From contig NZ_JARFML010000029.1 of NCBI RefSeq assembly GCF_029167105.1, positions 1 to 64,000 of the forward strand: a stretch of 64,000 nucleotides of DNA, given 5' to 3'. The stretch comes from Bradyrhizobium yuanmingense (GTDB lineage: Bacteria; Pseudomonadota; Alphaproteobacteria; Rhizobiales; Xanthobacteraceae). The position numbers were made by a program, and so were the translations under genes. Under the pieces are notes generated by a model that worked only from the letters and a program-made list of their open reading frames with translations, did no database searches and was not told where the DNA came from. Shown in pieces: positions 8,728-17,284 of the stretch (within the stretch, counting starts at the first letter, position 1; every line of letters starts with the position of its first letter).

Positions 8728-9684
8728 ATGGTCGTTATTGTCGATACCATCTCGAACCCGCTGCGCCCGCGCCACCCTGAAAAGGTGAACCGTCCTGATT
8801 CCGCTTCGCCACCGAAGCCGGACTGGATCCGCGTGCGCGCGCCCAACACCCGCGGCTATGCCGACACCCGCAACATCGTGCGCGCCAACGGCCTACACAC
8901 GGTGTGCGAGGAGGCGGGTTGCCCGAATATCGGCGAGTGCTGGGACAAGAAGCACGCGACCTTCATGATCATGGGTGATACCTGCACCCGGGCCTGCGCC
9001 TTCTGCAACGTCAAGACCGGCCTGCCGAATGCACTGGACGCGGCCGAGCCGCAGAACGTGGCCGAAGCCGTGGCGAAGCTGGGCCTCGCCCACGTCGTGA
9101 TCACCTCGGTCGATCGCGACGACCTCACTGACGGCGGCGCCGAACATTTCGCTCAGACCATCCGCGCGATCAGGGCGGCGTGCCCCTCGACCACGATCGA
9201 GATCCTGACGCCCGACTTCCTGCGCAAGGAGGGGGCGCTCGAAATCGTCGTGGCGGCGAAGCCCGACGTGTTCAACCACAATCTCGAGACGGTGCCGTCG
9301 CGCTATCTCACGGTGCGGCCCGGCGCGCGCTACTTCCATTCGATCCGGCTGCTGCAGCGGGTCAAGGAGCTCGACCCCACCATCTTCACCAAATCAGGCA
9401 TCATGGTCGGCCTCGGCGAGGAGCGCCACGAGGTGCTCCAGGTGATGGACGATCTGCGTTCGGGCGACGTCGACTTCCTGACCATCGGGCAATATCTGCA
9501 GCCGACCCGCAAGCATCACGCGGTGATGCGCTACGTGCCCCCGGACGAGTTCAGCTCCTACGAGAAGGTCGCGTACACCAAGGGCTTCCTGATGGTGTCG
9601 GCGAGCCCGCTCACCCGTTCCTCGCACCATGCCGGCGAGGACTTTGCGAGACTGAAGGCCGCGCGGGCCGCGACTGCCCCCTGA
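8728..9684 (+). CDS. lipA: Lipoyl synthase
   Basis: A radical-SAM enzyme inserting two sulfurs into octanoyl groups on lipoyl domains, 318 aa. Both iron-sulfur motifs are intact: the auxiliary cluster cysteines C60, C65 and C71 (TVCEEAGCPNIGECW) and the radical-SAM CxxxCxxC at C86, C90 and C93 (CTRACAFCNV). The conserved C-terminal substrate segment (GQYLQPTRKHHAVMRYV) and a terminal RSSHHAGE are present. It is followed six bases later by the COQ10-like gene, suggesting co-transcription. Confidence 0.98.
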   Translation: MVVIVDTISNPLRPRHPEKVNRPDSASPPKPDWIRVRAPNTRGYADTRNIVRANGLHTVCEEAGCPNIGECWDKKHATFMIMGDTCTRACAFCNVKTGLPNALDAAEPQNVAEAVAKLGLAHVVITSVDRDDLTDGGAEHFAQTIRAIRAACPSTTIEILTPDFLRKEGALEIVVAAKPDVFNHNLETVPSRYLTVRPGARYFHSIRLLQRVKELDPTIFTKSGIMVGLGEERHEVLQVMDDLRSGDVDFLTIGQYLQPTRKHHAVMRYVPPDEFSSYEKVAYTKGFLMVSASPLTRSSHHAGEDFARLKAARAATAP

Positions 9685-9690
9685 ACCGAT

Positions 9691-10161
9691 ATGCCCCGTT
9701 TTTCGAGCAAGCGCCGTGTCGATCACAGCGCATCCGAGATGTTCGATCTGGTCGCCGATGTCGAGCGCTACCCGGAATTTGTGCCGCTGTGCAGTGCGCT
9801 GAAGGTGCGGCAGCGGATGGCCAAGCCTGACGGCACCGAGGTGCTGATTGCCGACATGACTGTGTCGTTCAAGCTGATCAAGGAATCCTTCACCAGCCGG
9901 GTGACGCTCGACCGCGCCAATCTGAAGATCCTGGTCGAATATCTGCAAGGTCCGTTCAGCAATCTGGAAAACCGTTGGACGTTCGAGCCCAAAGGTGAGG
10001 GCGTCTGCGACGTCGGTTTCTTCCTGTCTTACGAATTCAAGAGCCGCATGCTGGCGATGCTGATGGGCTCGATGTTCGACGCCGCCTTCGCGCGGTTCTC
10101 CGCCGCGTTCGAGAAACGGGCGGACGCGATCTACGGGCGGCCGAAGCTGGCGTCGACGTAG
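9691..10161 (+). CDS. COQ10/RatA-like START-domain protein
   Basis: A 156-aa polyketide-cyclase/START-fold protein. The N-terminal signature VDHSASEMFDLVADVERYPEFVPLC matches the coenzyme-Q-binding COQ10 group, whose bacterial homologues are often labelled RatA. The family binds ubiquinone or related lipids and supports respiration; the RatA ribosome-association activity was described in E. coli and need not apply here. It is adjacent to lipA with a 6-bp gap. Confidence 0.85.
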   Translation: MPRFSSKRRVDHSASEMFDLVADVERYPEFVPLCSALKVRQRMAKPDGTEVLIADMTVSFKLIKESFTSRVTLDRANLKILVEYLQGPFSNLENRWTFEPKGEGVCDVGFFLSYEFKSRMLAMLMGSMFDAAFARFSAAFEKRADAIYGRPKLAST

Positions 10162-10309
10162 TCGCGATCAGCACTGCTCTCTCCACCGTCATTGCAAGCG
10201 GCGGGCGTGCCCTCCCAATCCAACATCGCGCCGTGTTCCCCGTCAGCATCCACCGGGATCATTTCGCATCGCGGCGCGTTCTCAACCGACTGTCCGGGTT
10301 GGAGCCGCC

Positions 10310-11092
10310 ATGACCATCAATTTCGACACGCTGAAAGCTTCGCTTGTCCTGTATGGCCTGAACGCGATCTACGCGGTCCTGCTGCTCGCGGTCGGCTGGT
10401 ATCTGTCCGGGGCGATGCAGCGCTTCGTCACGCGCGTCCTCAGCGTCACGCACCGCGTCGACCCGCTGGTGACGCTGTTTGTAGGCAGCCTTGTGCGTTA
10501 TGGCGTGCTCGCGGTCGTCGGCATCGCCGTGCTGCAGCTCTTCGGCATCCAGACGGCGAGCCTCGTTGCCGTGCTGGGTGCGACCTCGCTCGCCATTGGT
10601 CTTGCCTTGCAGGGCACGCTGTCCAATCTCGCCGCCGGCGTGATGCTGCTCTTGTTCCGGCCCTTTCACATCGGCGACGATGTCGAGGTCGCCGGCAAGG
10701 CGGGCAAGGTGAGGTCGCTGTCGCTGTTCATGACCGAGCTGGTCGCGCCCGACAACACGCAGATTCTGTTGCCGAATGGACAGGTCTGGGGCGCGGCCAT
10801 CATCAATCACAGCGCCTATCCTGGCACAGGCGAGGTCAGGGTGACGTTTCCGGTCCCAGCCGGCGCCGCTCCGGCGCTGGCCGATCGCATCCTGAAGGAG
10901 CTTCGCAACGATTCCCGCATCGACGATCAGGCGCAACCTGCCGTCTCCGTCAGCAAGGTCCTCGATGTCGCCAATCCCGCCGCGCCGATCCTGGAATTGA
11001 CGGTGAGCGCCAAGGCGAAACCGTCTGAAGCTGGCGCGGTCAAGCAGTGCGTGCTCGATCATGCGAGTGCGCTGCTTGCCACGGCTGCCTGA
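10310..11092 (+). CDS. MscS-family mechanosensitive channel
   Basis: A small-conductance mechanosensitive channel, 260 aa, inner membrane. Three membrane segments are visible (about residues 12-32, 55-80 and 85-115). The pore helix reads GATSLAIGLALQGTLSNLAAGVMLL, followed by the conserved RPFHIGDDVEVAG and the beta domain (LPNGQVWGAAIINHSAYPG). It is close in size and layout to E. coli MscS. It converges with cinA, only six bases away. Confidence 0.92.
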   Translation: MTINFDTLKASLVLYGLNAIYAVLLLAVGWYLSGAMQRFVTRVLSVTHRVDPLVTLFVGSLVRYGVLAVVGIAVLQLFGIQTASLVAVLGATSLAIGLALQGTLSNLAAGVMLLLFRPFHIGDDVEVAGKAGKVRSLSLFMTELVAPDNTQILLPNGQVWGAAIINHSAYPGTGEVRVTFPVPAGAAPALADRILKELRNDSRIDDQAQPAVSVSKVLDVANPAAPILELTVSAKAKPSEAGAVKQCVLDHASALLATAA

Positions 11093-11098
11093 GGCGTT

Positions 11099-11707
11099 CT
11101 ATCCCCGCGGCGGACGCGGCGGCCTGCGTTTCACCACATGCCGGCGCGGCGAGCGGGTGACGCGCGGGCGCAGGCGGCTTGCCGCGGCACGTTGCGGCTT
11201 GGCCGCGACTTGCGGACCGCGGGCCAGATCCATCAGCATGCGCAGCGCCTCGACGACCGAGCGGGCGCGCACCGCGCTGCGGCCAATGGCGCCGAAGCGG
11301 TGCTCGCGATGGATGATGCGGCCGTCGCGCGCGGCGGCTGCGAAGTGCACGAGACCGACCGGCTTGCCGGGCGTGGCGCCGCCCGGGCCGGCGATGCCGG
11401 TGATGGCGACCGCGAGATCGACATCGGCGCGCTCAAGCGCACCGATTGCCATTGCGGTCGCCGTCTCCTTGCTGACGGCACCGAAATTGGCCAGCGTGCT
11501 CGCCTCGACGCCAAGCATCGCGCGCTTGGCCTCGTTGGAATAGGTGACGAAGCCGCGGTCGATGACATCAGACGAGCCGGGAATGTCGGTCAGTGCGCCC
11601 GCAACCAGGCCGCCGGTGCAGGATTCAGCGGTCGCGATCGTCAGCTTGCGCATCCGGCACAGATCGAGCAGCGAGCGGGAGAGGGCGCGTGCGTCGCTGC
11701 CGCCCAT
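11099..11707 (-). CDS. CinA-family nicotinamide-nucleotide amidase
   Basis: A stand-alone CinA C-terminal domain (PncC-like), 202 aa, predicted to deamidate nicotinamide mononucleotide in the pyridine nucleotide salvage cycle. The signatures TIATAESCTGGLVAGALTD and ITGIAGPGGATPGKPVGLV are intact. After about residue 162 there is an Arg/Lys/Pro-rich basic tail of some 40 residues outside the enzyme fold; its role is unknown. It starts three bases after the ispDF stop codon, so the two are probably co-transcribed. Confidence 0.88.
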   Translation of the reverse strand: MGGSDARALSRSLLDLCRMRKLTIATAESCTGGLVAGALTDIPGSSDVIDRGFVTYSNEAKRAMLGVEASTLANFGAVSKETATAMAIGALERADVDLAVAITGIAGPGGATPGKPVGLVHFAAAARDGRIIHREHRFGAIGRSAVRARSVVEALRMLMDLARGPQVAAKPQRAAASRLRPRVTRSPRRHVVKRRPPRPPRG

Positions 11708-11710
11708 GGC

Positions 11711-12892
11711 CTAGACGCCCCAGGGAAGGCGGATGGTGGCGCTCGCGGTGGCCGCGATGCCTTCCTCGCGGCCGGTGAAGCCGAGCCGCTCGCTGGTGGT
11801 CGCCTTCACCGCCACGCGCGAGATGTCGACGCCGGAGATCTCGGCGATGCGCGCGCGCATGGTGTCGCGCAACGGGCCGATCTTCGGCCGCTCGCAGATC
11901 AGCGTCACCTCGAGGTTGGCGACGCGGCCGCCGCGCGCTGCGACGCGCTCGATGGCATATTTCAGGAACTGGTCGGAGGAGGCGCCCTTCCACTTCGCAT
12001 CACTCGGCGGGAAGTGCGAGCCGATGTCGCCGTCGGCGAGAGCGCCGAGAATGGCGTCGACCAGCGCATGCAGGCCGACATCGCCGTCGGAATGAGCCAG
12101 GAACCCCTTGGTGTGCGGCACGCGCACGCCGCAGATCATGACATGGTCGCCTTCGCCGAAGGCGTGCACGTCGTAGCCGGTGCCGGTCCTGATATCGCCG
12201 AGCTGGGCGGCCAGCCGCGCTTCCTCGCGCACGAAATCCTCGGGAGTTGTGAGCTTCATGTTGGCAACATCGCCTTCAAAGGTTGCAACCGTCAATCCCG
12301 CCCATTCGGCAATCGCGGCATCGTCGGTGAAATCCGAGCGTCCATCCCTTGCCGCGCGACGATGCGCCTCGAGGATGACGTCGAAACGAAAGGATTGCGG
12401 CGTCTGTGCGATCCGCAAGGAAGCGCGCTCCGGCGTGGCCTCGACGTTGCCGCTTTCGCCGGTGACCTTGATGGTGTCGGTGACGGGAACGGTGGGGATC
12501 GCAGCGCCGGTGCGGCTCGCCGCCTCGATCGCGCGCGCGATCACGCCTTCCGAGACGAAGGGGCGCGCGGCGTCGTGGATCAGCACGATGTCCGGATTGT
12601 GCCTGGCCAGCGCTTCGAGGCCGGCGAGCACCGAAGCCTGCCGCGTCGCGCCGCCATTGGTCGGCGGCTCGTGCCTGAGCCCTGCGACCGCTGCGGTGAA
12701 CATGGCGCTGTCGTCGGGGTTCACCACCGGCTGCACCGCGAATACCTCAGCGTGACGGCTGAAGGCTTCCATGGCGCGGCGGATCACGGGCACGCCACCG
12801 ATCTCGCGATATTGTTTCGGCCCGCCGGCGCCGGCGCGCAGTCCGCGCCCGGCTGCGACGAGGACGACCGCGGTGCGCTGTGATTTCGCCAT
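11711..12892 (-). CDS. ispDF: Bifunctional IspD/IspF isoprenoid enzyme
   Basis: A fusion of 2-C-methyl-D-erythritol 4-phosphate cytidylyltransferase (IspD, residues 1 to about 230) and 2-C-methyl-D-erythritol 2,4-cyclodiphosphate synthase (IspF, about 235-393) of the MEP pathway. The IspD nucleotide loop reads AAGRGLRAGAGGPKQY, with VLIHDAARPFV further on. The IspF zinc site is GTGYDVHAFGEGDH, with LAHSDGDVGLHALVDAILGA. The ATG at 12892 is preferred; a frame 42 codons longer overlaps the dusB promoter and is not conserved-looking. Fused IspDF is normal in alphaproteobacteria. Confidence 0.95.
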   Translation of the reverse strand: MAKSQRTAVVLVAAGRGLRAGAGGPKQYREIGGVPVIRRAMEAFSRHAEVFAVQPVVNPDDSAMFTAAVAGLRHEPPTNGGATRQASVLAGLEALARHNPDIVLIHDAARPFVSEGVIARAIEAASRTGAAIPTVPVTDTIKVTGESGNVEATPERASLRIAQTPQSFRFDVILEAHRRAARDGRSDFTDDAAIAEWAGLTVATFEGDVANMKLTTPEDFVREEARLAAQLGDIRTGTGYDVHAFGEGDHVMICGVRVPHTKGFLAHSDGDVGLHALVDAILGALADGDIGSHFPPSDAKWKGASSDQFLKYAIERVAARGGRVANLEVTLICERPKIGPLRDTMRARIAEISGVDISRVAVKATTSERLGFTGREEGIAATASATIRLPWGV

Positions 12893-13018
12893 AGGACTCA
12901 AATACTCAGTTGCCAATAAGAGCAGGGGGTGATTTGCCGGCATGCCTCTAGCACGGCAGGCCCGCAAAAAAAGGGGATTTCCCCGGATTGTGGGAAACAG
13001 CATTTTGCTGCACTGCAC

Positions 13019-13046
13019 TTGAAAGATCTACAGAACTGTCTAAACT
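13019..13046 (+). promoter_or_regulatory. Candidate sigma-70 promoter of dusB-ntrBC
   Basis: TTGAAA (13019-13024) and TAAACT (13041-13046) are separated by 16 bases. The -10 matches the consensus at four of six positions. It would start transcription near 13053, just before the NtrC-like dyad. Inference only. Confidence 0.35.
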
Positions 13047-13064
13047 GTAGGCATGACGCTTGAC

Positions 13065-13081
13065 TGCACAAGAATTGTGCG
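13065..13081. promoter_or_regulatory. Candidate NtrC-binding site
   Basis: TGCAC-AAGAATT-GTGCG: the two half sites have the seven-base spacing of the NtrC consensus TGCACC-N5-GGTGCA. It is also a 6-bp perfect dyad GCACAA/TTGTGC. It lies 11 bases before the dusB start, downstream of the candidate promoter, where bound NtrC would repress. Autoregulation of the nifR3-ntrBC operon is known in related bacteria. Confidence 0.5.
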
Positions 13082-13092
13082 CAAGATAGATC

Positions 13093-14169
13093 ATGGCAGG
13101 CGCGATGAGGCCCTGCCCAGTCAACGAGACCCCCGTGACCGGCTCGGCAGTATCAGGCTCTAAGCCGTTGAAAATAGGCGATATTGAAGTCGCCACCCCG
13201 GTCTTCCTGGCGCCGATGTCGGGTGTGACTGACTCGCCCGTCCGCCGGCTGGCCGCCGAGCTTGGCGCTGGTCTCGTCGTGTCTGAAATGACCGCGAGCG
13301 ATGAGCTCGCCAATGGCCACCGGATGTCCCGGTTGCGCTGCGAAGCCACCGGCATCGGCCCGCATGTGGTCCAGCTGGCCGGCTGCGAGACACACTGGAT
13401 GGCCGAAGGCGCCCGGATCGCCGAAGCGGAAGGCGCCGATATCATCGACATTAACATGGGGTGTCCCGCCCGCCACGTCACCGGCGGCCAGTCCGGCTCG
13501 GCCTTGATGCGCGACCTCGACCATGCCGTCAGCCTGATCGAAGCGACGATCGCGGCGGTGAAGGTGCCGGTGACGCTTAAGATGCGCCTCGGCTGGGACG
13601 ACCGCAGCCGCAACGCGCCGGCGCTGGCGCGGCGCGCGGAGGCCGCGGGGGTCAAGCTCGTCACCGTTCACGGCCGCACCCGCTGCCAGTTCTACAAGGG
13701 CGAGGCCGATTGGGATGCGATCCGCGCCGTGCGCGAGGCCATCTCCATTCCGCTCGTCGTCAACGGCGATATCACCTCCTACGAGAAGGCGCTGGCGGCA
13801 TTGGACGCCTCGGGCGCCGACGCCGTGATGATCGGCCGCGGCGCGCAGGGCCAGCCCTGGCTGCCGGGCCAGATCGGCCGCCGCCTGAACGGCGGGGCCG
13901 AGGAAGCCGTGCCCTCGCTCCAGACGCAGTTGCATTATGTCCGCACGCTCTATGACGGCGTTTGCGCGCTCTATGGCCTGCGCATCGGGCTGAGGCACGC
14001 CCGCAAGCATCTGGGCTGGGCGCTCGACGTCGCAGCGCAGGCGAGTCGCGCGCCGGCCGAGAAGCTGAAGTCCTGGCGGCAGAAGATCCTGGTCTCGGAG
14101 GATCCGCGCCTCGTTCACGATTCACTGCAAGACGCCTTCGACGACTTCGCATGGAGCGCTGCTGCATGA
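13093..14169 (+). CDS. dusB: tRNA-dihydrouridine synthase (NifR3/DusB)
   Basis: An FMN-dependent reductase forming dihydrouridine in tRNA, 358 aa. APMSGVTDSPVRRLAAE binds FMN and INMGCPARHVTG carries the catalytic Cys. MIGRGAQGQPWL closes the TIM barrel. This is the nifR3 gene that heads the ntrBC operon in rhizobia and Rhodobacter. Its stop overlaps the ntrB start (ATGA at 14166-14169), implying translational coupling. Confidence 0.96.
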   Translation: MAGAMRPCPVNETPVTGSAVSGSKPLKIGDIEVATPVFLAPMSGVTDSPVRRLAAELGAGLVVSEMTASDELANGHRMSRLRCEATGIGPHVVQLAGCETHWMAEGARIAEAEGADIIDINMGCPARHVTGGQSGSALMRDLDHAVSLIEATIAAVKVPVTLKMRLGWDDRSRNAPALARRAEAAGVKLVTVHGRTRCQFYKGEADWDAIRAVREAISIPLVVNGDITSYEKALAALDASGADAVMIGRGAQGQPWLPGQIGRRLNGGAEEAVPSLQTQLHYVRTLYDGVCALYGLRIGLRHARKHLGWALDVAAQASRAPAEKLKSWRQKILVSEDPRLVHDSLQDAFDDFAWSAAA

Positions 14170-15341
14170 GCTCAGCCGCTGAACATCGTCGGCCGCTTCA
14201 GTCCGACAGCGACGCAATCCTGGATGCCTTGCCCAATCCCGTGCTCACGATTGGGCCGGACGGCAAGATCGTTGCCGCGAACATCGCCACCGAAGCTTTC
14301 TTCGAGATCTCGACGCAATTCCTGAAGCGGCAGTCGCTGAAGGAGCTGGTGCCGTTCGGCAGCCCCTTGCTGGCGCTGATCGACCAGGTGCGCTCCTCGA
14401 ACTCGCCGGTCAACGAATACAAGGTCGATCTCGGCACGCCGCGCATGGGGGGCGACCGCCAGGTCGACCTGCACGTGGCTCCACTCACCGAGCGGCCCGG
14501 CCATATCGTCGTGATGCTGCAGGAGCGCACCATCGCGGACAAGATGGATCGGCAGCTCACCCATCGCAGCGCAGCGCGCTCGGTGATAGCGCTAGCAGCA
14601 ATGCTCGCGCACGAGATCAAGAATCCGCTTTCGGGCATTCGCGGCGCAGCGCAGCTGCTCGAGCAGCAGGCCTCGTCCGAGGACCGCATGCTGACGCGGC
14701 TGATCTGCGACGAGGCCGACCGCATCGTGACGCTGGTCGACCGCATGGAGGTGTTCGGCGACGAGCGCCCCGTGGTGCGCGGCCCCGTCAACATCCATTC
14801 GGTGCTCGATCACGTGAAGCGGCTGGCGCAGTCGGGCTTTGCCCGCAACATCCGTTTCATCGAGGACTACGACCCCTCGCTGCCGCCGGTCCTGGCGAAC
14901 CAGGACCAGCTGATCCAGGTGTTCCTCAATCTCGTGAAGAACGCCGCCGAAGCGCTGATCGACGTGCCCGACGCCGAGATCCAGCTCACCACCGCGTTCC
15001 GCCCCGGCGTGCGCCTGTCAGTCCCCGGTCAAAAATCCCGGGTATCCCTTCCGCTCGAATTCTGCGTGAAGGACAACGGACCCGGCGTGCCCGACGATCT
15101 CTTGCCCAACCTGTTCGACCCCTTCGTGACCACCAAGCAGACCGGCTCGGGTCTCGGTCTTGCGCTGGTCGCCAAGATCATCGGCGATCACGGGGGCATC
15201 ATCGAATGCGAATCTCAGCCGCGCAAGACCACCTTTCGCGTGCTGATGCCGATGTATTCCACATCGGTCAAACACGCCGATCAAAGCAGTCGCGACGGCT
15301 CTGCCGGGAAGTCGTCGCCTGCGTCACAGGGGGCAAAATGA
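14166..15341 (+). CDS. ntrB: Nitrogen regulation sensor kinase NtrB
   Basis: A cytoplasmic two-component kinase/phosphatase acting on NtrC under PII control, 391 aa. It has a PAS domain (about residues 15-120: DALPNPVLTIGPDGKIVAAN), an H box LAHEIKNPLSGIRGAAQLL (about 145-165), and N, G1 and G2 boxes (LNLVKNAAEAL, CVKDNGPGVPD, GSGLGLALVAKI). It has no transmembrane segments, as expected for NtrB. The short start at 14166 overlaps the dusB stop; the longer frame would overlap dusB by 200 bases. Confidence 0.96.
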   Translation: MSSAAEHRRPLQSDSDAILDALPNPVLTIGPDGKIVAANIATEAFFEISTQFLKRQSLKELVPFGSPLLALIDQVRSSNSPVNEYKVDLGTPRMGGDRQVDLHVAPLTERPGHIVVMLQERTIADKMDRQLTHRSAARSVIALAAMLAHEIKNPLSGIRGAAQLLEQQASSEDRMLTRLICDEADRIVTLVDRMEVFGDERPVVRGPVNIHSVLDHVKRLAQSGFARNIRFIEDYDPSLPPVLANQDQLIQVFLNLVKNAAEALIDVPDAEIQLTTAFRPGVRLSVPGQKSRVSLPLEFCVKDNGPGVPDDLLPNLFDPFVTTKQTGSGLGLALVAKIIGDHGGIIECESQPRKTTFRVLMPMYSTSVKHADQSSRDGSAGKSSPASQGAK

Positions 15342-15350
15342 GGATCAACA

Positions 15351-16793
<1,443 letters not shown>

Positions 16794-16811
16794 TCTCTCG
16801 AAGCGACCGGT

Positions 16812-16845
16812 GGCTCAGCTCCCCCTACCAAGGCAGAGCTGAGCC
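16812..16845. terminator. Candidate terminator after ntrC
   Basis: A 9-bp perfect inverted repeat, GGCTCAGCT (16812-16820) and AGCTGAGCC (16837-16845), starts 19 bases after the ntrC stop. There is no T tract on the plus strand. It could also terminate the small minus-strand ORF that converges on ntrC. Confidence 0.45.
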
Positions 16846-17284
16846 TGTCCGGATCGCGCTGGCCGTTGTGGCTGACGCGGTGAGCAGAAGTCTCGATCGG
16901 ACCGAAATGTTCCGCTCGCACATTCAAATTGTTCGTTCAGCCGCAGCGGGCAAGATCACATCTATCTGACCAGACCGCCGGATGCCGGCGTCACGCTGGC
17001 GACATTCACCAGAGGCGGCTGAACGCCGAGACCGTTGACCAGGAGGTCGGCGGCCACGATCAGCAGGAGGACGGCCGAAACCATCGTCGCGAGAAAAATC
17101 CTATCCATGTTGATCAAGCCGCGATGGTGGGAATCCGTTCCGCCTCGGGGACATGTGCCTGTGGATTGCGCGGGTCCGCGGAGGGGGTGACGCCGCGGAA
17201 TTGTCGCAATTCGGCAACAATGTGGTACGAATACATCAGTACCCGCGTGTCCGCGGACCCGTTTTCAGCACCGCCATTGCCGGA
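16846..17284. other. Intergenic region between ntrC and ntrY
   Basis: About 440 bases with no plus-strand gene. It must contain the separate promoter of ntrYX. A candidate small minus-strand membrane-protein gene occupies 16962-17108. I see no convincing sigma-54 or NtrC site. Confidence 0.4.
16962..17108 (-). CDS. Candidate small membrane protein (48 aa)
   Basis: A 48-codon ATG-to-TAG frame. The product begins MDRIFLATMVSAVLLLIVAA, a clean single transmembrane or signal-anchor helix after a charged start, and ends in a neutral Val/Pro/Ser-rich tail ending GGLVR. The hydropathy pattern is unlikely for random GC-rich DNA. No good ribosome-binding site is visible upstream of its start, which lowers confidence. 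It sits divergently from ntrY and converges on ntrC. No family is recognised. Confidence 0.4.
   Translation of the reverse strand: MDRIFLATMVSAVLLLIVAADLLVNGLGVQPPLVNVASVTPASGGLVR

Noticed and set aside
9694..10161. Toxin of a toxin-antitoxin pair (RatA name)
   Set aside because: No antitoxin-like partner is adjacent, and the sequence fits the ubiquinone-binding COQ10 START group next to lipA.
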